The notes under the pieces are model-generated. The model saw nothing but the letters and a program-made list of their open reading frames with translations, did no database searches and was not told where the DNA came from. Both the position numbers and the translations under genes were made by a program. Positions 21,141-32,160 of a stretch of DNA of 64,000 bases are shown here, one piece after another. Source of the DNA: Chloroflexota bacterium (GTDB lineage: Bacteria; Chloroflexota; Anaerolineae; J102); contig JAKOVD010000098.1 of assembly GCA_029782215.1 (NCBI GenBank), positions 213,768 to 277,767 of the forward strand. Reading direction: 5' to 3'. Position 1 is the first letter of the stretch. Each line of letters starts with the position of its first letter.

Positions 21141-22364
21141 GTGCAACTGGTATTCTTCACGCAGGACCCCTACCGCGCCGGGAAAGTGGAACAGGCCGTG
21201 GCCGACCAGGGCTGGGGTCTGGTGACCGCCATTGCCCAGAGCCGCCCGCAGGAGTGGCTGCGGCTGCGTACGGCCGACGTCATCATCCTGGACCTGGATG
21301 TGCCCGACGCCCTGGGGTTGGTGGAGCGTTTTGCCCGATCCTACCCGGCTGTGCCCCTGTTGGCCCTGGCCGGTCCGGACAAGCTGGTTGACCTGCAGCA
21401 GGCGCTGCTGGTCGGCGCCGTTGCTTTTGTGCTTTTTCCATTTGACGCCCGCCAGCTTGTCGCCGCCGTGCAGGGTGTTCTGCGCCAAAGCGGCATCCGG
21501 GTGGCCGTCGGCGCCGGCAAAGTGAGTTCCCTGGTCGCGGTGACAGGTCTCAAGGGTGGCGTGGGCCGCACGACGGTGGCGACGAACCTGGCGGTGACAT
21601 TGGCGACTCGGCATCCGGATGACGTGATCCTGGTGGAGGCGCACGGCGGGCTGAGCGATGCCGCGCTGCTGCTGAACATCCGGCCGCAGCGGACCCTGGC
21701 GTCGCTGGGGGGGGAGCTGCGCCTGGACACCGACGTCATCCAGGGGCACCTGAAGTCCCATTCCAGTTCCCTCCGGGTCTTGGCGGCGCCGACGTCGTTG
21801 TCGCTGCGGGTGGACATCCCGCCGGAGACCTGGCGCAGTGTGCTGGTCCTGCTCAAGGGGATGGCCAGCTACGTGATCGTCGACACGGGCGCGACGCCCG
21901 ATGCCGTCCTTTCGGAAGTGCTGATGGCCTCCAGCGACATCCTGGTCCTGGCCATTCCTGACATGCCGGCATTGAGGGCGTCGGTTTCCCTTTACGAGAC
22001 GCTGCGCCGGGACCCTGGCATCAATGCCCCTCTGCACCTCGTGCTCAACCGGGAGGGCATCAGCGGCGGTGTCTCCACCAAGAGCGTCAACAACCGTTTC
22101 GGCTATGATGTGGATGCGGTCCTGGTGGACGATCCCTCGCTGACCATGTACGCGGCCAATCGCGGCGAGCCCTTCGTCCTGACGCACCCCCGGGCTCTGC
22201 TCAGCCGCCAGCTTGGGCTGCTGGCCGATCGCCTTGCGCTGGGCGCCGGCGGGAGTGAACAGGCCGCAGCCGCGGCCGCGGACCCCACCAAAGCCGGTGG
22301 CACCTCCACCGCCCCCGCCGCCAAACGCAAGGGGATCCTTTCCCTGCGCAAGCAGACAGCCTAG
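21141..22364 (+). CDS. cpaE: CpaE/TadZ-like pilus localisation ATPase, copy 2
   Basis: 407 residues from GTG 21141, preceded by GGAGAA, the same start context and length as copy 1 at 14847. It has the same architecture: receiver-like domain ('DVIILDLDVPDALGLV') and MinD-like ATPase with 'KGGVGRTTVATNLA', again with Arg in place of the second Walker lysine. Most residues match copy 1 by eye. The C-terminal tail ('TAPAAKRKGILSLRKQTA') differs. Which copy serves the pilus, or whether both do, cannot be decided; this one is followed directly by the prepilin peptidase gene. Confidence 0.88.
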   Translation: MQLVFFTQDPYRAGKVEQAVADQGWGLVTAIAQSRPQEWLRLRTADVIILDLDVPDALGLVERFARSYPAVPLLALAGPDKLVDLQQALLVGAVAFVLFPFDARQLVAAVQGVLRQSGIRVAVGAGKVSSLVAVTGLKGGVGRTTVATNLAVTLATRHPDDVILVEAHGGLSDAALLLNIRPQRTLASLGGELRLDTDVIQGHLKSHSSSLRVLAAPTSLSLRVDIPPETWRSVLVLLKGMASYVIVDTGATPDAVLSEVLMASSDILVLAIPDMPALRASVSLYETLRRDPGINAPLHLVLNREGISGGVSTKSVNNRFGYDVDAVLVDDPSLTMYAANRGEPFVLTHPRALLSRQLGLLADRLALGAGGSEQAAAAAADPTKAGGTSTAPAAKRKGILSLRKQTA

Positions 22365-22368
22365 AGCG

Positions 22369-23085
22369 ATGGCGATGCCAGACCCCGTGCTCGCCCCAGG
22401 CAACGCCGCCGGCTGGCTGCTCGCAGCCGTCCTTGGCGCGGCGGCGGGCTATGGCATCAACCTGGTCGCCGATCTCCTGCCCGGTAAGCTGCCCTGGCGG
22501 AGCCGCTGGGCGGCGCCGGTCTGCCTGCTTCCGCCCTCGTGGCGCGCCCGGCTGGGCATGGAGGCTCCCTGCCAGGACATGGCGCTGCGCCGCCACCTGC
22601 TGGTCTATTTCTTCGCCATCCTGCTCACCGCCGCCCTCTGGAGGGCGGGTGGGGCAAGCACCCCGAAGGCGCTGCTGCTCCTGTATGGATGGTTCTTTCT
22701 GGCCGTGGCCGTGATCGACCTGGAACACCGGCGGGTGCTCAACACCATGCTGGCGGTGGCGGCCGTTGTGACCCTGCTTGCCAGCTTGCTCTGGGCGCCC
22801 AACCGGCTTCTGTCAACGCTGGTGGGAGGCGCCGCCGCTTTCCTCCTCTTTCTGCTCCTCCACCTCCTTATGCCGCGCGGCATGGGCATGGGCGACGTCA
22901 AGCTGGCGGGGGTCATCGGCCTGATGACCGGTTTCCCACTGGTGTTGACTGCACTGGCATTGGGTGTTGTCCTCGGCGGCGTGGCGGCCCTGGCGGTCCT
23001 GGTCGCCGAGCGCGGCCGCCGCGGGCTCACCATGGCCTATGCCCCTTATCTTGTTGCCGGAGCTTTGATCGCTTTGGTGATTTAG
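22369..23085 (+). CDS. Type IV prepilin peptidase (A24 family, TadV/CpaA-like)
   Basis: Membrane aspartic protease of 238 residues that should cleave the Flp and TadE leaders. The catalytic aspartates are visible: Asp117 in 'VAVIDLEHRRVLN' and Asp176 in 'GMGMGDVKLAGVIG'. About seven hydrophobic helices. It retains an N-terminal cytosolic loop with a few cysteines ('APVCLLPPSW', 'APCQDM') but not the paired CxxC zinc motif of PilD-type enzymes, so N-methylation is doubtful. ATG 22369 is 4 bases after the cpaE stop. Confidence 0.88.
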   Translation: MAMPDPVLAPGNAAGWLLAAVLGAAAGYGINLVADLLPGKLPWRSRWAAPVCLLPPSWRARLGMEAPCQDMALRRHLLVYFFAILLTAALWRAGGASTPKALLLLYGWFFLAVAVIDLEHRRVLNTMLAVAAVVTLLASLLWAPNRLLSTLVGGAAAFLLFLLLHLLMPRGMGMGDVKLAGVIGLMTGFPLVLTALALGVVLGGVAALAVLVAERGRRGLTMAYAPYLVAGALIALVI

Positions 23086-23096
23086 CCCGAACCGCC

Positions 23097-23129
23097 AGAA
23101 GTTCCACTTCTCGCAGAAGTGGAACTTCT
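23097..23129. repeat. 33-base perfect inverted repeat between prepilin peptidase and tadB
   Basis: Two 15-base arms (23097-23111 and 23115-23129) are exact reverse complements separated by the loop CGC. It starts 11 bases after the prepilin peptidase stop and ends 16 bases before the tadB ATG. No U-tract follows. Possible roles are mRNA processing or attenuation within the operon, or a small mobile repeat. Confidence 0.75.
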
Positions 23130-23145
23130 CTCCCCACCTTCTCCT

Positions 23146-24078
23146 ATGGCCGCCATTGCTGCCATCTTAAGCGCACTCGCCATTCTCTTCGCCGCGTTGG
23201 GGCTCTACCGTTGGCTGGGATGGACGCGCGTGGTCGACGAGCGCATGGAGGAGACCCTGGGGGCGAGCACAGCCACGGTTGACGAGGCTGCGTCGCGCTC
23301 GACCAGGCTGAACGAGCGGCTGGGCAGACTGGGCTTTGGCAGGCGCGTGGAGGAGCAGCTCATCGCCGCCGACAGCAAGCAGACCGTTAGCGAGTATCTG
23401 ACCGGACGGCTGGTCATGGCCATCGCCGGCCTGCTCGTCGGCGCCCTGCTGACCCGCGCCTGGTGGGGTGGGGTGATTGTGGCGATCGGCGGCTGGATGG
23501 TGCCGGCGTTCATGCTGCAGCGGCGCCGGGCCAGCCGGCTGCGCTCGTTCGACAACACCCTGCCCAACGTGCTTGACCTGCTGGTCGGTTCTCTGCGGGC
23601 CGGCCAGGGTCTGTTCAGCGGCCTGAGCGTGGTCGCCCAGGAAATGCCGGCGCCGGTTGGGCCGGACTTTGAGCGCGTGCTGCAGGAGATCGCGCTTGGC
23701 TACAGCAGCAACGAAGCCCTGGCCCACTTGAGCCAGCGCGTCGGCAGCCGCGACCTTGAGCTCGTGGTCACGGCCATCCAGATCCAGAGCGAGGTCGGCG
23801 GTAACCTGGCCGAGGTGCTGGCGAGCATCTCAGACACCATTCGCGACCGTGTGCAACTGCAGGCGCAGATCCGGGCCATCACAGCGTCGCAGCGGATGAC
23901 GGGGCTCATGCTGTCGCTGCTGCCGCTCGCGCTGGCGATCATTCTCTCGGTCATCAACCCCGGCTACATGGCGCCGCTCTTCCAGCCTGGCTGGCCGATG
24001 ATGATCCTGATTGGCGCCATCGTCCTGGTGGCCGTCGGCAACCTGATCATGAACCGCGTCACACGACTGGATGTCTAG
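23146..24078 (+). CDS. tadB: TadB-like type II secretion F-family protein
   Basis: Inner-membrane platform protein of the Tad machine, 310 residues from ATG 23146. A GTG at 23119 would lie inside the upstream hairpin and is less likely. Hydrophobic helices lie at the N terminus, near residue 95-120 and at the C-terminal end, around a cytosolic GspF/T2SSF domain ('LPNVLDLLVGSLRAGQGLF', 'SEVGGNLAEVLASISDTIR'). The stop overlaps the start of tadC by 8 bases, so the two are probably translated together as partner subunits. Confidence 0.9.
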   Translation: MAAIAAILSALAILFAALGLYRWLGWTRVVDERMEETLGASTATVDEAASRSTRLNERLGRLGFGRRVEEQLIAADSKQTVSEYLTGRLVMAIAGLLVGALLTRAWWGGVIVAIGGWMVPAFMLQRRRASRLRSFDNTLPNVLDLLVGSLRAGQGLFSGLSVVAQEMPAPVGPDFERVLQEIALGYSSNEALAHLSQRVGSRDLELVVTAIQIQSEVGGNLAEVLASISDTIRDRVQLQAQIRAITASQRMTGLMLSLLPLALAIILSVINPGYMAPLFQPGWPMMILIGAIVLVAVGNLIMNRVTRLDV

Positions 24079-25030
24079 CCTCTCCATGACCAGCTCCGAT
24101 ACCTCCCTTTACGTCTTTCTCGCCGCCATCCTGGCCGGCCTGGCGGTCGCCCTCCTGCTGATGGGCATTGCCTCCCGGCGCCGGGCGCGCGCCGATGCGG
24201 TCATCCACGCCGTGGCCTCCGAAGCGAAGCCCCAGCTCCGCGACGTCGAGATGGCGCGGCCGTGGAGTGAGCGGACGTTCAAGCCGCTGATGCGAGGTCT
24301 GTACGGATTTGGACGCCGCCTGACCCCGACCCGCAACATCGAACATCTCCAGACCAATTTGATCAAGGCCGGGCAGCCAGGTGGGCTCACGGTCACCGAC
24401 TTCCTGGGGCTGCGCTTGATCGTGGCGGCCGTCGCCGGTCCGGCCCTCATGATCCTGCTGATTCCTACCGTCCCGCTTCTCTCGGCCATCCTGTTTGGCC
24501 TCGTGGGCTTCACGGTTGGCCTCTATGCACCCAACATCTGGCTCTCCAGTCGCGTGCGGCAGCGCCAGGCGGCATTGGCGCGCGAGCTTCCCGAAGTGCT
24601 CGACATGATGTCGATCTGCGCCGATGCAGGGCTGGGCTTCGAGGCGGCCATGCAGAAGGTGGCCTATCACTCGGAAAGCGAGCTCGCCAGGGAGCTGCGG
24701 CGCACTCTCAATGAGACGCGCCTCGGGGTCCGGCGGGTGGATGCGCTGCACCACCTGGTCGAGCGTACGGGCGTCGAGGAAATCAGCGCCTTTGTCGCCG
24801 TTCTCGTGCAGGCGGACCGGCTGGGTATCAGCATTCGCGATGTGCTGCGGACCCAAGCAGTTCAGATGCGGATACGCCGGCGGCTCCGGGCCGAGGAAGA
24901 AGGGCGGAAGGCGCCGTTGAAGATGCTCTTTCCCCTGGTGTTTTTCATCTTCCCCGCGATCTTCGCCGTCGTGCTTGGGCCTGCCATCCCGCGCATGGCG
25001 GCTGTGTTCAGCAGCTTTGGAGGAGGTTGA
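24071..25030 (+). CDS. tadC: TadC-like type II secretion F-family protein
   Basis: 319 residues, second platform protein of the pilus motor. It overlaps tadB by 8 bases (ATG inside its last codons). N-terminal helix (~10-30), two helices near 110-150, the T2SSF domain ('LPEVLDMMSICADAGLGFEAAMQKV', in part 'EVLDMMSICADAGLGFEA') and a C-terminal helix. Typical TadC features include the acidic 'ICADAGLG' loop and the 'RRRLRAEEEGRKAPLKM' segment before the last helix. With TadB it should couple to the CpaF ATPase. Confidence 0.9.
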   Translation: MSSLSMTSSDTSLYVFLAAILAGLAVALLLMGIASRRRARADAVIHAVASEAKPQLRDVEMARPWSERTFKPLMRGLYGFGRRLTPTRNIEHLQTNLIKAGQPGGLTVTDFLGLRLIVAAVAGPALMILLIPTVPLLSAILFGLVGFTVGLYAPNIWLSSRVRQRQAALARELPEVLDMMSICADAGLGFEAAMQKVAYHSESELARELRRTLNETRLGVRRVDALHHLVERTGVEEISAFVAVLVQADRLGISIRDVLRTQAVQMRIRRRLRAEEEGRKAPLKMLFPLVFFIFPAIFAVVLGPAIPRMAAVFSSFGGG

Positions 25031-25037
25031 TTTCTAG

Positions 25038-26882
<1,845 letters not shown>

Positions 26883-26891
26883 GAGGCAATC

Positions 26892-28310
26892 ATGACCCTT
26901 TTTGGCGGCCAGCGTACGACATCCCGGCCGGCTGAGAGCCCGCAGCCGCCTGCTCCCACCGTCCACCTCAGCGACACAACTGCAACAGGATATCTGGTCA
27001 TCCACGAGGGCTATGTCATCCCGCCCCAGTATGCCCAGGTGCGGGAAGCAGTGCAGTCGTACCTAGTGAATGAGGTCAAGACCCTGAAGGAAGGGACGCG
27101 CTCGGCGGATGTGCGCAAGCTGGTGGAGCCGGTCTACCACAGCGCGCTGCAGTCGGCGAACCTCGTGTTGAGCCGGACCGACCGGGATGTGACACTGGAC
27201 ATGATCCTGGACGACATCCTGGGCTATGGTCCGATCCAGCCCCTGCTGGACCGGACCGACATCACCGAAGTGATGGTCAACGGGCCAAAGCAGGTCTATG
27301 TGGAACGGGACGGTAAGATCGTTCTGACCAATGTGACCTTCATTGACAACGACCATGTGATGGCGGTGCTGCAGCGGATCGTGGCCCCGTTGGGACGGCG
27401 CATCGACGAAGCATCGCCGATGGTGGACGGCCGCCTGCCGGATGGGTCGCGTGTGAACGCCATCATTCCCCCGTTGTCGCTGGTCGGCCCGGTGGTGACG
27501 GTCCGAAAGTTTCGCCGGGTGCCCTACAAAGCCAGCAACCTGGTGGACCTGGGGATGATGACGCAGGAGTTCAACCTCTTCATCGAAGCGGCGGTGGTGG
27601 CGCGGATGAATATCGTGATCAGCGGCGGCACGGGGTCGGGGAAGACGACGTTTCTGAACATGCTGTCGGGGTATATTCCGGCGAATGAGCGCATCGTGAC
27701 GATCGAGGATGCGGCGGAGTTGCAGTTGCAGCAGCCCCACGTCGTGCGCTTGGAGAAGCGGCCGCCCAACATCGAGGGCAGGGGCGAGGTGACGATCCGG
27801 GACCTGGTGATGAACAGCCTGCGCATGCGCCCCGATCGCATCATCGTCGGCGAATCGCGCGGCGGAGAAGCGCTGGACATGCTGCAGGCGATGAACACGG
27901 GGCATGACGGATCGATGACGACGGTGCACTCGAACAGCCCGCGCGACACGCTGTCGCGCATCGAGACCATGGTGTTGATGGCGGGCATGGATCTGCCGTC
28001 GCGCAGCATCCGGCAGCAGGAGGCGGCAGCGATCGACCTGATCATCCACCTCGAGCGGATGTCGGACGGGGTGCGGCGCGTGGTGCGCTGCGCTGAGATC
28101 GTCGGGATGGAGGGCGATACCATCCTGATGCAGGACCTGTTCCAGTTCCGGAGCACGGGCATCGACGAGAAGGGGCGCGTGCGTGGGGAGCTGCGGCCGA
28201 CGGGGCTGCGTCCCCGCATCAACGACAAAATCGAGGCGGCCGGGCTGCACCTGCCGGCGACCGTTTTCGGCCTGGGCGGCGGTCCGACTACCGGCCGGAT
28301 CGGCGGCTGA
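26892..28310 (+). CDS. cpaF: CpaF/TadA secretion ATPase
   Basis: Hexameric VirB11-like ATPase that powers pilus assembly, 472 residues. Walker A is 'GGTGSGKTT' at ~245-253, followed by the Asp-box region 'IVTIEDAAELQL', Walker B 'RPDRIIVGESRGGEALDML' and the His-box 'NTGHDGSMTTVHSN'. The N-terminal domain has 'TDITEVMVNGPKQVYVERDGK' (in part 'ITEVMVNGPKQVYVE'), typical of CpaF. It follows the TPR/propeller gene by 9 bases, and its stop overlaps the DUF192 start (TGATG). Confidence 0.95.
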   Translation: MTLFGGQRTTSRPAESPQPPAPTVHLSDTTATGYLVIHEGYVIPPQYAQVREAVQSYLVNEVKTLKEGTRSADVRKLVEPVYHSALQSANLVLSRTDRDVTLDMILDDILGYGPIQPLLDRTDITEVMVNGPKQVYVERDGKIVLTNVTFIDNDHVMAVLQRIVAPLGRRIDEASPMVDGRLPDGSRVNAIIPPLSLVGPVVTVRKFRRVPYKASNLVDLGMMTQEFNLFIEAAVVARMNIVISGGTGSGKTTFLNMLSGYIPANERIVTIEDAAELQLQQPHVVRLEKRPPNIEGRGEVTIRDLVMNSLRMRPDRIIVGESRGGEALDMLQAMNTGHDGSMTTVHSNSPRDTLSRIETMVLMAGMDLPSRSIRQQEAAAIDLIIHLERMSDGVRRVVRCAEIVGMEGDTILMQDLFQFRSTGIDEKGRVRGELRPTGLRPRINDKIEAAGLHLPATVFGLGGGPTTGRIGG

Positions 28311-28678
28311 TGGGACAGGCCGGGCTGCGCGTCGAAAACCGGACGCGCCAGTGCGTGCTGGTCAGCCAGGGACGCGTGGCGGCGACCCATTGGACGCGAC
28401 TGCGCGGTCTGATCGGGGTCAAGGAATTAGCGCCGGGGGACGGTCTGTTGATCAGGCCCTGCAACAGCATCCACTGTATGTTCATGTCCATCCCTATTGA
28501 CGTGATCTACGTTGGGGAAGGCGATGTCGTGCTCGACGTCGATCCGGGGATGAAGCCCTGGGCCATTGGCAGGCCGCGCAAGGGGGGGCGCTACGTTCTG
28601 GAGTTGCGTGCGGGCGCGATTGCGGCCTCGGGGACAAGGCCTGGGGACCGTCTGGCACTGAGCGGCGGAGAGGGGTGA
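28310..28678 (+). CDS. DUF192 family protein
   Basis: 122 residues with the DUF192 pattern: 'TRLRGLIGVKELAPGDGLLI', 'CNSIHCMFMSIPIDVIYVG' and a C-terminal 'YVLELRAGAIAASGTRPGD'. The family has a compact beta fold and no established biochemical role; secreted members exist, but this copy has no signal peptide. The ATG overlaps the cpaF stop by one base, so it is translated with the pilus ATPase. DUF192 genes are often found at the end of Tad loci, which hints at a link with pilus assembly. Confidence 0.85.
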   Translation: MGQAGLRVENRTRQCVLVSQGRVAATHWTRLRGLIGVKELAPGDGLLIRPCNSIHCMFMSIPIDVIYVGEGDVVLDVDPGMKPWAIGRPRKGGRYVLELRAGAIAASGTRPGDRLALSGGEG

Positions 28679-28970
28679 CCTGGGACCGCTGGCGAACGCC
28701 CTCTTGTGTCAGGCTGAATTGACGATGCCGGTGGGGCGTCGCAACCCCAGCGGTGACGTGGAAGGCCGAGTCACAAGCCACGGGTCCCACGCCCAAGTCA
28801 TATTGAATGGGTTCCCCTCGCATGTCATGCTGAACGGGTTCTGCCGGCCAACTCTCTTTTGTCGCCAAGCCCAGTGCAGTATCTTGCCTGTCCCGCCCGT
28901 GGCATCAAGAACTCAGCATGACATAATTAGGAGGCGGGGATGCTTCGCCGTTGCTTTGCGGAACGTGGTG
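28679..28970. repeat. Intergenic region with small direct and inverted repeats
   Basis: No gene seen. Two similar 18-base units at 28797-28814 and 28824-28841 (GTCATATTGAATGGGTTC and GTCATGCTGAACGGGTTC) are followed by an inverted copy: ATGTCATGCTGA (28822-28833) pairs exactly with TCAGCATGACAT (28913-28924). This looks like a non-coding dispersed repeat element at the end of the tad operon. Confidence 0.45.
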
Positions 28971-28999
28971 TTGGCTGGCGACGCCATTCGGCATATGAT
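28971..28999 (+). promoter_or_regulatory. Promoter of the amidase gene
   Basis: TTGGCT (28971-28976), 17 bases, TATGAT (28994-28999). The predicted start near 29006 gives a ~50-base leader before ATG 29055. Confidence 0.55.
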
Positions 29000-29054
29000 A
29001 GGCGGGAGTTTGTAGTGGATCGACTCTCACACGAGCCTGGAGAACGAGCAAGGA

Positions 29055-30752
29055 ATGACGACGAACGACGAGAATGCAGGGTTGAACGGCGATAGGCCTA
29101 TCGATGTTGCGGTGGTGGAGCAGGCTGAGCGACTCCTGGGACTGACGTTCACGGAGGATGAGCGCACCCTGATGCTGCCGCAGGTGGAGGCGCAGCGCCG
29201 GATGTATACGCAACTGCGGACCGTCTTCCTGCCCAACGCCGTGCCGCCGGCCACACACCTCGGCCCTGGCCATCTTGCGGTGGGCGACCACGGGGCCGCT
29301 GCCTCGTGCGTAGGCGCCCCGGAAGGCGCCGCGACGGCTGGCAGCACTGCTGCAGACCACGCTGCGCGCAGACAGGACGAGGACCTGCCGTTTCTTGATG
29401 TCGCCACCCTGGGCAAGCTGCTGCGGGCGGGCGAGGTGTCATCGCTCGACTTGACGCAGATGTACCTGGAGAGGCTGCGGCAGTATGACCCCGATCTGCA
29501 CTGCGTGGTGACCCTGACCGAGGAACTGGCCCTGGCGCAGGCCGGGCGGGCCGATGCCGAGCTGCGGGCAGGCTACGACCGCGGACCCCTGCACGGCATT
29601 CCCTGGGGGGCCAAGGACCTGTTGGCTGTGCGCGGCTATCCGACGACCTGGGGGGCCGCACCCTATCGCGGCCAGACTTTTGACAGCGATGCCACGGTGG
29701 TGCAGCGTCTGGAGCAGGCGGGGGCCGTGCTGCTGGCCAAGCTCTCCCTGGGCGAACTGGCCTGGGGCGACGAGTGGTTCGGGGGGAAGACCCGCTCGCC
29801 CTGGGACCTGGAACAAGGCTCCAGCGGCTCCTCGGCGGGTTCAGCGGCGGCCACGTCCGCAGGCCTGGTCGGTTTCTCCATCGGCAGCGAGACATGGGGT
29901 TCCATCGTTTCGCCGTCCACGCGCTGCGGCGTCACGGGACTGCGGCCGACGGCGGGCCGGGTGAGCCGCCACGGGGCGATGACGTTGAGCTGGAGCATGG
30001 ACAAGCTCGGCCCCATCTGCCGGTCGGTGGAGGACTGCGCTCTGGTCCTGGCCGCCATTCACGGCGCCGACGAACGCGACCCTACGTCCTTGACGCGTCC
30101 CTTCCCCTGGCCGTGTGAGGTCGACCTGGCGCGGCTCCGCATTGGCTTCGTCGAAAGTTATTTCGCCGCCGACTACGAACAGGTGGCCAACGACCGTGAG
30201 ACACTGCGGGTGCTGCAGGAGCTCGGCGCCGAGCTGGCGCCCATCCACCTGCCTGACTACCCGATCGAGGCCCTGGGGTGCATCCTTGATGTCGAGGCTG
30301 CTGCGTCCTTTGACGAGCTGACGCGCAGCGGACGGGACGACGAGCTGGTGCGGCAGGGACAAGAGAGCTGGCCGAACACTTTTCGGGCAGCACGTCTGGT
30401 GCCGGCGGTGGAGTACCTGCAGGCCCAACGGGTGCGGACGCTGCTGATCGCGGCCATGTCGGAGCTCATGCAGGGCATCGATCTCTACCTGGCGCCCTCT
30501 GTCCACGGCAACAACCTGCTCTTGACCAACCTGACCGGCCACCCCGCCGTCGTCCTCCCTAACGGCTTCACTCCCGCCGGTATGCCGACCACGATCACTT
30601 TGACGGGACGCTTGTTCGACGAGGCGCGCTTGCTGGCGTGCGCGCGGCAGGTCCAGGAGGCGACCGGGCACCACTTGCGGCGGCCGCCGCTGGCGGCGCA
30701 GGCCGCTGCGGGCGCCGCGACTGCTGCGGGCGCGTTGGCTGCAGCGCCCTGA
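29055..30752 (+). CDS. Amidase signature family hydrolase
   Basis: 565 residues of the amidase signature family (relatives include GatA and aryl/acyl amidases). The Ser-cisSer-Lys triad region is visible: lysine in 'GIPWGAKDLLA', then 'QGSSGSSAGSAAATSAGLVG' and 'SIGSETWGSIVSPS'. The ~110 N-terminal residues before the catalytic domain are an extra helical segment, and the C terminus is an Ala-rich tail. No gatB or gatC is nearby, and the gene has its own promoter, so a free-standing amidase is more likely than tRNA amidotransferase subunit A. Substrate unknown. Confidence 0.88.
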   Translation: MTTNDENAGLNGDRPIDVAVVEQAERLLGLTFTEDERTLMLPQVEAQRRMYTQLRTVFLPNAVPPATHLGPGHLAVGDHGAAASCVGAPEGAATAGSTAADHAARRQDEDLPFLDVATLGKLLRAGEVSSLDLTQMYLERLRQYDPDLHCVVTLTEELALAQAGRADAELRAGYDRGPLHGIPWGAKDLLAVRGYPTTWGAAPYRGQTFDSDATVVQRLEQAGAVLLAKLSLGELAWGDEWFGGKTRSPWDLEQGSSGSSAGSAAATSAGLVGFSIGSETWGSIVSPSTRCGVTGLRPTAGRVSRHGAMTLSWSMDKLGPICRSVEDCALVLAAIHGADERDPTSLTRPFPWPCEVDLARLRIGFVESYFAADYEQVANDRETLRVLQELGAELAPIHLPDYPIEALGCILDVEAAASFDELTRSGRDDELVRQGQESWPNTFRAARLVPAVEYLQAQRVRTLLIAAMSELMQGIDLYLAPSVHGNNLLLTNLTGHPAVVLPNGFTPAGMPTTITLTGRLFDEARLLACARQVQEATGHHLRRPPLAAQAAAGAATAAGALAAAP

Positions 30753-30753
30753 C

Positions 30754-30782
30754 TTGTCTAGGGCCGGGACGGACCCTACAAT
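30754..30782 (+). promoter_or_regulatory. Promoter of the alcohol dehydrogenase gene
   Basis: TTGTCT (30754-30759), 17 bases, TACAAT (30777-30782), beginning just after the amidase stop. The leader would be ~38 bases with AGGAGAA before ATG 30827. Confidence 0.55.
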
Positions 30783-30826
30783 GGGGCTGGGCTATTCCGA
30801 AGCGCTCCAGGAGAACGAAGGCCGCC

Positions 30827-32035
30827 ATGCGCACGATCTACGTTGACAAGAACATCCCCAGGATGCTGCTGGTCAAGGCTGTGAAGCCGGTATGGCGCAA
30901 CGTCGTCTTCACCCCGCTGTCGCCCGCCCAATTCGTCGATTTGCCCGAGCCGCCCCTGCCGGGCCCGCGGTGGGTGAGGGTGGCGAACCGCATGTGCGGC
31001 ATCTGCGCCAGCGACCTCGCCTTCCTGTACGTGGACGCCGACCCCAAGATCGGTGCGGCGGCTTTGCCGGGTAACCAGCGCTTCTACCTGGGCCACGAGG
31101 TCGTCAGCACCGTGACCGAGATCGGGCCGGACGTGACGAAGGTGGCGGTCGGCGACCGGGTGCTCATGCACACCCGCTTCCAGGGGGCCAACTGTCTTAG
31201 CCAGGAGTTGGAGACCGTGTGCAGGCAGTGCGCCGCTGGCAACTATATTCTCTGCGAGAACGCTTCGCTGGGGCGCGGCCCGCGCGGGGTGGGCGGCGGC
31301 TGGGGTGACGGCTACACGGCTCACGAGACCGAGCTCTTCCGCGCTCCTGCTGACCTGAGCGATGAGCAGGCGACGCTGGTCGAACCGCTGGCCGTGGGTG
31401 TGCACACGGTGCTGCGGCGGCTGCCGGAGGCCGGTGAGCGCATCCTGGTCCTGGGAAGCGGCATCGTCGGCCTGAACGTGATCCAGGCGGCACGAGCGCT
31501 GGCGCCCGACTGTCACATCTCTGCCATTGCCCGCTATCCGCAGCAGGTGGCGATGGCAGCCAGGCTGGGCGCCGATGAGATTATCAGCGGGGAGGATGGC
31601 TATCGCGCCGCAGCCCGGATCACGGGCGCGACGCTATACGAAGGGATGATGGGCAGCCGTATGCTGCTGGGAGGCTTCGACGTGGTCTTCGACTGCGTGG
31701 GTGCAGCGCACACCCTGCAGGACAGTCTGCGCTGGGCGAGAGCCGGGGGGACGGTGGTGCTGGCAGGCGTCAGGCTCGAACCGCTCCACGTCGACCTCGG
31801 CCCGGTGTGGTACCAGGAAGTCGATCTTATCGGCCTTAATTCGCATGGCATGGAGACCTGGGGGGGCAGAGAGCAGCAGACCTTCGCCCTGACCATCGCG
31901 CTCCTGCAGCAGGGCAAGCTGGCGATTGACGGGCTGATCACCCATCGGTTTCCCCTGGCCGAGTGGCGTGAAGCGATCCGGACGGCGCAGGATAAGCGCT
32001 CCGGCGCCATCAAGGTGGTTTTTGACTACCGGTAA
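30827..32035 (+). CDS. Zinc-dependent medium-chain alcohol dehydrogenase
   Basis: 402 residues of the MDR superfamily. Catalytic zinc ligands are seen in 'MCGICASDLAFLY' and 'YLGHEVVS'. The structural zinc loop has four cysteines ('CLSQELETVCRQC', 'YILCEN'). The Rossmann motif is 'ILVLGSGIVGLNVIQAA'. The ATG at 30827 is chosen because of the AGGAGAA site and the promoter just upstream; the frame runs further upstream over the amidase end without family features. The alcohol or polyol substrate cannot be told from the sequence. Confidence 0.9.
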   Translation: MRTIYVDKNIPRMLLVKAVKPVWRNVVFTPLSPAQFVDLPEPPLPGPRWVRVANRMCGICASDLAFLYVDADPKIGAAALPGNQRFYLGHEVVSTVTEIGPDVTKVAVGDRVLMHTRFQGANCLSQELETVCRQCAAGNYILCENASLGRGPRGVGGGWGDGYTAHETELFRAPADLSDEQATLVEPLAVGVHTVLRRLPEAGERILVLGSGIVGLNVIQAARALAPDCHISAIARYPQQVAMAARLGADEIISGEDGYRAAARITGATLYEGMMGSRMLLGGFDVVFDCVGAAHTLQDSLRWARAGGTVVLAGVRLEPLHVDLGPVWYQEVDLIGLNSHGMETWGGREQQTFALTIALLQQGKLAIDGLITHRFPLAEWREAIRTAQDKRSGAIKVVFDYR

Positions 32036-32160
32036 GAATTTAGACGCGCGGTAACGATTGAAGTCGTCACGCTGGTCCTTTGCGTAGGTTTGTGTACTTG
32101 CGCTAAGCTTGTGCCAAAGTGCTGTCTGCGCGCAACGCGCAAGGAGGGAAGCAGCAGGTT

